From DATJCV01 sp963707665 (GTDB lineage Bacteria; Pseudomonadota; Gammaproteobacteria; Burkholderiales; Burkholderiaceae_D): DNA of 64,000 nt. The stretch spans positions 62,001-126,000 of the forward strand of contig CAVPQU010000024.1 in assembly GCA_963707665.1 (NCBI GenBank), given 5' to 3'. Both the position numbers and the translations under genes were made by a program. The notes beneath the pieces are model-generated. The model did not search any database. It was not told the origin of the DNA and saw nothing but the letters and a program-made list of their open reading frames with translations. This document shows, one piece after another, positions 54,998-62,876 of this stretch (its first letter is position 1; every line of letters starts with the position of its first letter).

Positions 54998-56401
54998 TTA
55001 ACGCACACTACGCACATCCACAAAATGCCCGGCAATCCCTGCCGCCGCCGCCATTGCCGGCGACACCAGATGCGTGCGGCCGCCCTGCCCCTGGCGCCCC
55101 TCGAAATTGCGGTTCGAGGTCGAGGCGCAACGCTCGCCCGGCTCCAGCCGGTCGGCATTCATCGCCAGGCACATCGAGCAGCCCGGTTCGCGCCACTCGA
55201 AGCCGGCGTCCTTGAAAATCTTGTCCAGCCCTTCACGCTCGGCCTGTTCCTTGACCAGGCCAGAACCCGGCACCACCATCGCCAGCGTGACATTCGAGGC
55301 CCGCTGGCGGCCGCGCACCACGGCGGCGGCGGCGCGCAAGTCCTCGATGCGCGAATTGGTGCAGGAGCCGATGAAGACCTTGTCGATCCGGATGTCGGTG
55401 ATCGGCGTGTTCGGCTTCAGCCCCATATAGACCAGCGCGCGCTCCATGCCCTCGCGCTTGGTGGCATCCTTTTCCTTGTCCGGGTCCGGTATCCGGCCGT
55501 CGACCGGCACCACCATTTCCGGCGACGTGCCCCAGCTCACCTGCGGCTTGATCTCGGCGGCATTCAGCGTCACCACCAGGTCGAAACGGGCACCCGGATC
55601 GGAGTGCAGGGTGCGCCAGTAGTCGAGCGCACGCTGCCAGTGCGGACCGACCGGCGCATACGGCCGTCCCTTGACGTAATTGATGGTGGTGTCGTCGACC
55701 GCGATCATGCCGGCGCGGGCGCCGGCCTCGATCGCCATGTTGCACACCGTCATGCGGCCTTCCATCGACAGCGCGCGAATCGCCGCGCCGGCGAACTCGA
55801 TCGCGTAGCCGGTGCCGCCGGCGGTGCCGATCTTGCCGATGATGGCGAGCACGATGTCTTTGGCCGTGACGCCGGATGGAATCGCGCCATCCACCTGCAC
55901 CAGCATGGTTTTCGATTTCTTGGTCAGCAGCGTCTGCGTCGCCAGCACATGCTCGACCTCGGACGTGCCGATGCCATGCGCCAGGCAGCCGAAGGCGCCA
56001 TGCGTCGACGTATGCGAATCGCCGCACACGACCGTCATGCCGGGCAGCGTCGCGCCCTGCTCGGGGCCGATCACGTGCACGATGCCCTGGCGCTTGTCAG
56101 CCATATTGAAATAGGTGAAGCCGTGTTCCCTGGTGTTGGCGTCCAGCGTTTCCACCTGCAGCCGCGAGACCGGATCGGCGATGCCATGCGAGCGATCGGT
56201 AGTCGGCACGTTGTGGTCGGCCACCGCCAGATTGGCAGCGATGCGCCACGGCTTGCGGCCGTGCAGCTTCAGGCCCTCGAACGCCTGCGGGCTGGTGACT
56301 TCGTGTACCAGATGGCGGTCGATATACAGGATCGTGGTGCCATCCTCTTCGCTATGTACCGCGTGCGCATCCCAGAGTTTTTCGTATAGCGTCTTTAACA
56401 T
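54998..56401 (-). CDS. leuC: 3-isopropylmalate dehydratase large subunit
   Basis: 467 aa aconitase-family protein. Starts MLKTLYEKLWDAHAVH. The 4Fe-4S ligands are the Cys in FIGSCTNSRIEDLRA and the pair in GCSMCLAMN. It carries VCGDSHTSTHGAFGCLAHGIG. A longer frame of 33 codons upstream exists but does not resemble the family. First gene of leuC-entericidin-leuD-leuB. Confidence 0.98.
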   Translation of the reverse strand: MLKTLYEKLWDAHAVHSEEDGTTILYIDRHLVHEVTSPQAFEGLKLHGRKPWRIAANLAVADHNVPTTDRSHGIADPVSRLQVETLDANTREHGFTYFNMADKRQGIVHVIGPEQGATLPGMTVVCGDSHTSTHGAFGCLAHGIGTSEVEHVLATQTLLTKKSKTMLVQVDGAIPSGVTAKDIVLAIIGKIGTAGGTGYAIEFAGAAIRALSMEGRMTVCNMAIEAGARAGMIAVDDTTINYVKGRPYAPVGPHWQRALDYWRTLHSDPGARFDLVVTLNAAEIKPQVSWGTSPEMVVPVDGRIPDPDKEKDATKREGMERALVYMGLKPNTPITDIRIDKVFIGSCTNSRIEDLRAAAAVVRGRQRASNVTLAMVVPGSGLVKEQAEREGLDKIFKDAGFEWREPGCSMCLAMNADRLEPGERCASTSNRNFEGRQGQGGRTHLVSPAMAAAAGIAGHFVDVRSVR

Positions 56402-56542
56402 GATCCAAACGGCGCAGAGGCGCCCTAGCCCTTCAAAGTGAATTTTGATTATGCCATATTTGTGCGTTGCAATACGGCACGATGCACGGGCAAAAGCCAT
56501 GCCCTGGCGCGCGCCGCGGCGCCCACCAGGACGCCGGCCGCG

Positions 56543-57373
56543 TCAGCGATTCTTGCGCGCCTGCTCGTACAGCGGCAGGACACGCTGCGCATACACGCTC
56601 AAGTCCGCCATCCGGTCTTCGCGCGCTGGATGGGTGGACATGAATTTGAGCGGTTCAGTGCCGCCGACCTGCCCCATTTTTTGCCACAACGTGATCGCCG
56701 CACGCGGATCGTAGCCGGCCCGTGCCGCCAGCTCGACTCCGATGCGGTCGGCTTCGGTTTCATGCGCGCGCGAGTTGGGCAGCCCAACCAGGCCCATGTA
56801 CGCATATTGCGCCCCCTTCTGGCCGACATCGCCGACGCCCAGAATCGCCGATCCGATCGAGATCAGGCTGCCCGCCACCATCTGTTCGGAGGCGCGCTCG
56901 CGCGCGTGCTCGCGCAACGCGTGGGCGATTTCGTGGCCCATCACCGCCGCCAGTTCGTCGTCGGTGATCTTGAGTTTGTCGATCAGGCCGGTATACACGG
57001 CGATTTTTCCGCCCGGCATGCACCAGGCATTCACTTCCGGCGAGGACAACACGTTGACTTCCCAATGCCACTGGCGCGCATCCGGCCGGAAGGCACCGCT
57101 TTGCGCAATCAGCCGATTCGCCACCGTGCGCACCCGGCCAAGCTGCGTCGCGTTCCGGTTCAGCTCACCCTTTTTGCTGGCGTCCGCCAGCACCTGCGCA
57201 TATTCCTTGTTCGCCGCCTGGTCGATTTCCTGGGAGGAAACCGCCATTCGTTGCTGGCGCTCGATGCCGACCGCCCCGCCCTGGGTGGTTTGCACCGTTT
57301 CGCAGGACACCAGCGTCAGCGTCGCCGTCAGCAGCAGGCAGCGCTTCAGCCATGACGTCGTGAGCTTGCTCAT
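56543..57373 (-). CDS. M48 family metalloprotease, lipoprotein
   Basis: 276 aa. Lipoprotein signal with L21-V22-S23-Cys24. The peptidase core has the zinc motif VMGHEIAHALREHARER (HExxH) and the third-ligand Glu in NSRAHETEADRIGVELAARAGYDP. C-terminal FMSTHPAREDRMADL is the M48 substrate-region motif. Similar to E. coli LoiP/YcaL, periplasmic proteases that clear damaged outer-membrane proteins. Placed between leuC and aroC. Confidence 0.92.
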   Translation of the reverse strand: MSKLTTSWLKRCLLLTATLTLVSCETVQTTQGGAVGIERQQRMAVSSQEIDQAANKEYAQVLADASKKGELNRNATQLGRVRTVANRLIAQSGAFRPDARQWHWEVNVLSSPEVNAWCMPGGKIAVYTGLIDKLKITDDELAAVMGHEIAHALREHARERASEQMVAGSLISIGSAILGVGDVGQKGAQYAYMGLVGLPNSRAHETEADRIGVELAARAGYDPRAAITLWQKMGQVGGTEPLKFMSTHPAREDRMADLSVYAQRVLPLYEQARKNR

Positions 57374-57442
57374 GTCGACTCCTGTATCAATTGCGAAAAA
57401 ATTGGGTGGCGCGCCGGCGTCGCAGGCTGCGCCAAGGCCGGG

Positions 57443-58546
57443 TCAATCGGCCGCTGCCGTACCGATGCGCGGTGTCGCCACCTGCACATCGCCGCACTGG
57501 GCGCGCTGGCGCAGTGCGTGATCGATCAATACCAGCGCCAGCATCGCCTCTGCAATCGGAGTGGCGCGAATGCCGACGCAGGGGTCGTGGCGGCCGAACG
57601 TCTCCACCATGACCGGCGTGCCATTTTTGTCGATCGAATGGCGCGGCGTGCGGATGCTGGAGGTCGGCTTGATCGCCAGCGCCACCGTAATCTCCTGACC
57701 GGTGGAAATGCCGCCCAGGATGCCGCCGGCATGGTTCGAGGCAAAGCCCTGCGGCGTCAGTTCGTCGCCGTGTTCCGAGCCTTTTTGCACAATCGATCTG
57801 AAGCCGGCGCCGATTTCCACGCCCTTGACGGCGTTGATGCCCATCATCGCGTGCGCGATATCGGCATCCAGCCGGTCGTAGATCGGCTCGCCCCAGCCTG
57901 CCGGCACGTTTTCCGCCACCACTTCGACGCGCGCGCCGCACGAGTCGCCGGCCCGGCGCAATGCATCCATGTATTCCTCGAGCTGTGGAATCACGCTGGC
58001 ATTGGCGGCGAAAAACGGATTCTCACGCACGTGCTGCCAGCCCTCGAATGGAATCGCGATCTCGCCCAACTGGCTCATGCAGCCCTTGAAGGTGGTGCCG
58101 TACTGCTGCCGCAGCCATTTCTTGGCGATCGCGCCGGCACCGACCAGCGGCGCCGTCAGGCGTGCCGACGAGCGACCGCCGCCGCGCGGATCGCGGATGC
58201 CGTATTTGTGCCAATAGGTGTAATCGGCATGGCCGGGGCGGAAGGTTTCGGCGATATTGCCGTAATCCTTGCTGCGCTGGTCTTCGTTGCGGATCAAGAG
58301 CGCGATCGGCGTGCCGGTGGTCTTGCCCTGGTACACGCCGGACAGGATTTCGACCGTATCGGATTCCTGCCGCTGCGTGACGTGGCGCGACGTGCCGGGC
58401 CGGCGCAGATCGAGATCAGGCTGGATGTCGGCTTCGGACAACTCCATGCCGGGCGGGCAACCATCCACCACGCAGCCGATGGCCGGGCCGTGGGATTCGC
58501 CGAAAGTAGTGACGGTAAACAGCTTGCCGAGAGTATTGCCGGACAT
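57443..58546 (-). CDS. aroC: Chorismate synthase
   Basis: 367 aa. Final step of the shikimate pathway, FMN-dependent. Starts GNTLGKLFTVTTFGESHGPAIG (motif 1); has FRPGHADYTYWHKYGIRD and GGGRSSARLTA, and the third motif RHSIDKNGTP. The C-terminus ends ...VATPRIGTAAAD. Intact. Confidence 0.98.
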   Translation of the reverse strand: MSGNTLGKLFTVTTFGESHGPAIGCVVDGCPPGMELSEADIQPDLDLRRPGTSRHVTQRQESDTVEILSGVYQGKTTGTPIALLIRNEDQRSKDYGNIAETFRPGHADYTYWHKYGIRDPRGGGRSSARLTAPLVGAGAIAKKWLRQQYGTTFKGCMSQLGEIAIPFEGWQHVRENPFFAANASVIPQLEEYMDALRRAGDSCGARVEVVAENVPAGWGEPIYDRLDADIAHAMMGINAVKGVEIGAGFRSIVQKGSEHGDELTPQGFASNHAGGILGGISTGQEITVALAIKPTSSIRTPRHSIDKNGTPVMVETFGRHDPCVGIRATPIAEAMLALVLIDHALRQRAQCGDVQVATPRIGTAAAD

Positions 58547-58852
58547 GGGGAAGAAGTGAAAAACTGAAAGGCTTTCATTCTACCAGCGGCGCGGCGCTCG
58601 ACGCACCGCGACAGCCAGTCCGCCCCACTCAGCGCGAGCCACCGGAGCGATCGCTGCGCAATCTGTGTTCGCCGCCGCCCGACCCGGATCGATGCGGCAA
58701 GCGGCAGCGGTTTGTACCCAATTAGCGGCTGGACATCGACCGTAGCGCTGTCGGTCGGCCAACACCAAGCATTTGCGGCACGGTATACCAGCGCTTCTGA
58801 TGCAGGTGGGTACCTGCCGACTGACAGCATGGATCAAATTCTGGAAAATCAT

Positions 58853-58912
58853 ATACTCCCTATATGGGATGAAAATTTCGGAAGTTATACGGAATTTTTT
58901 ACAACATACTCC
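58853..58912 (-). repeat. Paired GGAGTAT element, copy F
   Basis: On the minus strand CGGGAGTATGTTG (58906-58912) and AGGGAGTATATG (58853-58859), 53 nt apart, starting 35 nt after the stop of the FAD oxidoreductase. The first motif is framed by ATACGG/CCGTAT (58887-58892 with 58912-58917), the second by TCAT/ATGA. Confidence 0.75.
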
Positions 58913-58946
58913 CGTATTTTATAAAATGCTTCTATGTATGCTGGAG

Positions 58947-59942
58947 TCAGGCCACCTGCTCCGCCAGCGCCACCCCGCTCAACCAGGCGTTCTCCACGCG
59001 CCCGCCACCTTCCAATCCGCTGGCAAACCAGTCACCGCAGGCGCCGATGCGCAGCTTCGCCTGCCACAGGCAAGCGCCAGCCAGCGGCCGTTCGGCTTGC
59101 GCGAAGCGCCAGCAGTGAATTGCCGCATAGACCGGTTGCACCGCGCGTCCGGTGGCTTCGTGGAAAGCCTTCAGCAGCTTGTCGCGCGCCCGCTCCGGCT
59201 CGTCCGCCAGATGCTCGATGCTCCAGCCCGGCGTCGCTTGCGCGACCCAGTGCTCGCCCGGTCGCCGCTGCGGTTTCGAGGTATCGCGCGCAATCCAGCC
59301 GAGCCGCGAGCCATGCACCCAGGCGCCGTCATAGGGCAAATCCAGCGTATCCTGGAACGCCAGCGCCAGCGCCCAGCATGGTGCCAGATGCGCCTTGGCC
59401 GCCTGTTTCGCCAAGGCTCGGCGCAACTTGCAGCAAGCTGCGCAGCCTGCGGCGCCGGCAACGCCACGATCACCGCATCGAACGGGCCGGCGCTGGCGGC
59501 GATCGGAACGCTGTCGGCTTGCACCTTGAGCAGCCAGGCGTCGCCATGGCCTTCGATGGCAGGCACCCGCTGTTCGCAGCGCACATCGACTTCCTGCGCC
59601 AACTGCCGGCATAGCGCATCCATCCCGGGCACCGCAACCCAGCGCTGGCGGTTGCCGCCGGCCTTTTGCACACGTCCTGCTTCCAGCTTCGCCAGGCGGC
59701 CGTCCCAGCGCGCCAGCCAGCCGGCTTGGCGCCACGCCATGTACCTGCTTCTTGAAGGCGGCGCTGCGGGCAGTGAAATATTGCGCGCCGACATCGAAGC
59801 CGCCCAGTTCGGTTTCCCGCGTGTGCATGCGGCCGCCGCTTGCGGGATTTTTTTCATAGACGGTGACGCGGTGGCCTTGCGCCTGTAAACGGGTAGCGCA
59901 GGCGAGCCCCGCTAGTCCGGCACCGATGATGGCGATATGCAT
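58947..59942 (-). CDS. NAD(P)/FAD-dependent amine-oxidase-like (renalase-like) oxidoreductase, two frameshifts
   Basis: About 331 aa. FAD motif MHIAIIGAGLAGLACATRL then VYEKNPASGGRMHTRE; C-terminal GDWFASGLEGGGRVENAWLSG closes the FAD site. The middle (WLARWDGRLAKLEAG, WVAVPGMDALCRQLA, FDAVIVALPAPQAAQL) is in another frame: an extra base near 59742 and a missing base near 59415. Frame is restored by the pair, so the ends agree. Renalase-like proteins oxidise dihydronicotinamide isomers; the substrate here is unknown. Confidence 0.8.
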   Translation of the reverse strand: MHIAIIGAGLAGLACATRLQAQGHRVTVYEKNPASGGRMHTRETELGGFDVGAQYFTARSAAFKKQVHGVAPSRLAGALGRPPGEAGSRTCAKGRRQPPALGCGARDGCAMPAVGAGSRCALRTAGACHRRPWRRLAAQGASRQRSDRRQRRPVRCGDRGVAGAAGCAACCKLRRALAKQAAKAHLAPCWALALAFQDTLDLPYDGAWVHGSRLGWIARDTSKPQRRPGEHWVAQATPGWSIEHLADEPERARDKLLKAFHEATGRAVQPVYAAIHCWRFAQAERPLAGACLWQAKLRIGACGDWFASGLEGGGRVENAWLSGVALAEQVA

Positions 59943-59995
59943 GGAAATCCTTTCTGCTGTCGGCACCAGGGCCTATAGCGCGTGGCGCAAACATG

Positions 59996-60030
59996 AAAAA
60001 GCCGTTCATGGCGGTCGCCAGGAACGGCTT
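59996..60030 (-). terminator. Rho-independent terminator of the CBS-domain gene
   Basis: Stem AAGCCGTTC/GAACGGCTT with a 14-nt loop, followed by TTTTT on the minus strand. It lies 23 nt after the CBS gene stop. Confidence 0.85.
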
Positions 60031-60052
60031 GCGGCAGTGTTTTCAAGCGGAC

Positions 60053-60499
60053 TTACTCATCGCCCTCGCTGGGCCAGTCGCGGATATAGGCCTTGAGCAT
60101 CTTGTTCTCGAAGCTCTGCGCCTCCAGCACCGCCTTGGCGACGTCGTAGAACGAAATCACGCCCAGCAGCGTCTTGGCGTCCATCACCGGCAGGTAGCGC
60201 GCGTGCTTCTCCAGCATGATGCGGCGCACTTCGTTGACGTCGGTGTCGGGCGTGACGGTGATCGGCGCATCGTCCATGTGCTTGCGCACCGTGCCGTTGC
60301 CGACCGCGCCGCCGTTGGCATGGAGCGCCTTGATCACTTCGCGGAAGGTCAGCATGCCGACCAGTTCGCCGAATTCCATCACGACCAGCGAACCGATGTC
60401 CTTTTCCGCCATGGTGTTGACGGCCTCGGCCAGCGGCGTGTCCGGCGTGACGGTGTACAGGATATTGCCTTTGACCTTGAGGATTTCGGAGACTTTCAT
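60053..60499 (-). CDS. Tandem CBS-domain protein
   Basis: 148 aa made almost wholly of two CBS motifs: residues about 8-60 (ILYTVTPDTPLAEAVNTMAE, IGSLVVME-F-GELVGMLTFREVI) and 75-130 (APITVTPDTDVNEVRRIMLE, ARYLPVMDAKTLLGVISFYDV). Such stand-alone pairs bind adenosine nucleotides and sense energy state or regulate partners. It has its own terminator. The frame is open far upstream, but the family starts at MKVSEILKVKG. Confidence 0.92.
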   Translation of the reverse strand: MKVSEILKVKGNILYTVTPDTPLAEAVNTMAEKDIGSLVVMEFGELVGMLTFREVIKALHANGGAVGNGTVRKHMDDAPITVTPDTDVNEVRRIMLEKHARYLPVMDAKTLLGVISFYDVAKAVLEAQSFENKMLKAYIRDWPSEGDE

Positions 60500-60652
60500 G
60501 ATGGCCGCCTGTCGCTGATTGGGAGTTGTGGGTACACAGCTTGAATGTAGCGCAAGCGGCTGCGAAAAATCCAGCCACGCCGCCGGCTGCAACGGGACGA
60601 CGGCATTCAATGCTACGATTCCGCCACCCGCACAACGAAGGCATATCCGATC

Positions 60653-61978
60653 ATGAGCGGTCCCCATTATCCCGGCTTCGACACCCTGTCGCTGCACGCC
60701 GGCGCGGCGCCCGACCCGACCACCGGCGCGCGCGCCACGCCGATCTACTTGACCACGTCCTTCGTTTTCAAGGATTCCGACCACGCCGCCTCGCTGTTCA
60801 ACATGGAGCGCTCCGGCCACGTCTATTCGCGCATTTCGAACCCGACCAACGCGGTGCTGGAAGAACGCATCGCCGCGCTGGAAGGCGGCGTGGCCGGCAT
60901 CGCCATCGCCAGCGGCCAGGCCGCCATGCACCTCGGCCTGGCCACCATCGCCGGCGCCGGCTCGCACGTCGTGGCGTCGCGCGCGCTGTACGGCGGCTCG
61001 CACAACCTGCTGGCCTACACGCTGAAGCGCTTCGGCATCGAGACCACCTTCGTCGATCCGCGCGACCTCGACGCCTGGCGCGCCGCGATCCGGCCGAATA
61101 CCAAGGTGCTGTTCGCCGAAACCCTCGGCAACCCCGGCCTCGACGTGCTCGACATCCCGAACGTGGCCGCGATTGCGCACGAGCACTACCTGCCGCTGAT
61201 GGTCGACTCGACCTTCACCACGCCCTACCTGCTGCGGCCCGTTCGAGCATGGCGCCGACCTGGTGTTCCACTCGGCCACCAAGTTCCTGTGCGGCCACGG
61301 CACCGCGATGGGCGGCCTGCTGGTCGACGGCGGCAGCTTCGACTGGCAGCAGGCCTACGAAAAGACCGGCCGCTTCGCCGAACTGTGCGAGCCGTACGAC
61401 GGCTTCCACGGCATGGTGTTCACCGAAGAATCGACGGTGGCGCCGTTTTCGCTGCGCGCGCGGCGCGAAGGCGTGCGCGATTTCGGCGCGGCGATGAGTC
61501 CGCACAATGCCTTCGCCATCCTGCAGGGGATCGAGACGCTCGGCTTGCGCATGGACCGGCACGTCGCCAATACGCGCAAGGTGGTCGAGTTCCTGGCGGC
61601 CCATCCGGCGGTGGAATCGGTGTCCTATCCGGAGCTGGAATCGCATCCCGACCACGCAGCTGGCGCAACGACTGCTGCCGAAAGGCTGCGGCGCGGTGTT
61701 CTCGTTCAGCATCAAGGGCGACCGCGCGGCCGGCGGCCGCTTCGTCGAGGCGCTCACCATGTTTTCGCACCTGGCCAATGTCGGCGACGCCAAGTCGCTG
61801 GTGATCCATCCGGCCTCGACCACCCACTTCCGCGTGCCGACCGAGCAACTGGCGGCGGCCGGCATCACGCGAAGGCACGATGCGGCTGTCGATCGGACTG
61901 GAAGATGCCGGACGACCTGATCGAAGACCTGGCGCGCGGGCTGAAGGCGTCGCAAGCGCCGAACGCAAGGGAGCCTGA
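60653..61978 (+). CDS. metY: O-acetylhomoserine aminocarboxypropyltransferase (homocysteine synthase), several frameshifts
   Basis: PLP enzyme making homocysteine from O-acetylhomoserine and sulfide, about 430-440 aa after repair. First frame: FDTLSLHAGAAPDPTTGARA, YSRISNPTNAVLEERIAALE, ASGQAAMHLGLATIAGAG. Second frame: LVFHSATKFLCGHGTAMGG with the PLP lysine. Later pieces: GAVFSFSIKGDRAAGGRFVE, HPASTTHFRV, DLIEDLARGLKASQA. Extra bases at 61238-61240, 61656, 61870 and 61910-61911, plus a likely lost base before the TGA at 61976. As given the last frame runs into the next gene. Confidence 0.85.
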
Positions 61979-61979
61979 G

Positions 61980-62798
61980 ATGCAGCTCAACATTCACGGC
62001 CACGACGCCTATTGCTATACCGGCGGCAAGGCCTTCGACCCCAGCCTGCCGACCGCGGTCTTCATCCACGGCGCGCAGAACGACCATTCGGTCTGGGTCT
62101 TGCAGACCCGCTATTTCGCCCATCACGGCTTCGGCGTGCTGGCGGTCGACCTGCCCGGCCACGGCCGCAGCAAGGGCGCGCCGCTGACCAGCGTCGAGGC
62201 GATGGCCGACTGGCTGCTGGCGCTGCTGGATGCGGCCGGCGTCGAGCGCGCGACCCTGATCGGCCACAGCATGGGTTCGCTGATCGCGCTGGAAACCGCG
62301 TTCCGCGCGCCGCAGCGGGTGGCGCGGCTGGCGCTGGTCGGCACCACCTATCCGATGAAGGTGTCGGACACGCTGCTGGACGCCTCGCGCGACGACGAAC
62401 TAGCGGCGATCGACATGGTGAACATCTGGTCGCATTCGTCGATTGCGCCCAAGCCGTCCAGCCCGGCGCCCGGCTTTTACGTGATGGGCGGCAGCCGGCG
62501 CCTGATGCAATATGTGTCGCGGCAGAATCCGGCCCAAGTGTTCTACACCGATTTTTCGGCCTGCAACGCTTACCAGAACGGCGCCGTGGCGGCCGCCGCG
62601 CTCGCTTGCCCGGCCCTGTTTTTACTGGGCCGGCGCGACATGATGACGCCGCCAAAAGCGGCGCTGGGATTGGCCGCCGCGATCACCCAGGCGCAAGTGC
62701 TGCAGATCGAAGGCTGCGGCCATGCGTTGATGGCGGAACAACCGGATCAGGTCCTGGACGCGCTTTACCAATTTTCCAGGAATGATGGAGTATATTGA
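61980..62798 (+). CDS. Alpha/beta hydrolase
   Basis: 272 aa. Family landmarks: VFIHGAQNDHSVWVLQTRYF (HG oxyanion motif), LPGHGRSKG, nucleophile elbow IGHSMGSLIALETA, LFLLGRRDMMTPPKAA (Asp) and IEGCGHALMAEQPDQV (His). The ribosome site GGGAG is 6 nt before the ATG. Its final codons and stop (G-V-Y-stop) are formed by repeat copy G, so the original C-terminus may have been a little different. Substrate unknown; the start overlaps the end of the homocysteine synthase region. Confidence 0.88.
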   Translation: MQLNIHGHDAYCYTGGKAFDPSLPTAVFIHGAQNDHSVWVLQTRYFAHHGFGVLAVDLPGHGRSKGAPLTSVEAMADWLLALLDAAGVERATLIGHSMGSLIALETAFRAPQRVARLALVGTTYPMKVSDTLLDASRDDELAAIDMVNIWSHSSIAPKPSSPAPGFYVMGGSRRLMQYVSRQNPAQVFYTDFSACNAYQNGAVAAAALACPALFLLGRRDMMTPPKAALGLAAAITQAQVLQIEGCGHALMAEQPDQVLDALYQFSRNDGVY

Positions 62799-62846
62799 AA
62801 TATCGCAGGCAAGGAACCCGATATTGGCCATTATTGCAGGGAGTAT
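62787..62846 (+). repeat. Paired GGAGTAT element, copy G
   Basis: GGAGTATATTG at 62787 and GGGAGTATATGG (GGAG at 62840), 53 nt apart. The first motif contains the last codons of the upstream hydrolase. The second is framed by TGGCCA (62825-62830) and TGGCCA (62848-62853), a 6-bp stem. Confidence 0.75.
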
Positions 62847-62876
62847 ATGGCCAGCACAACAAGCAGGCCGGGTTTT

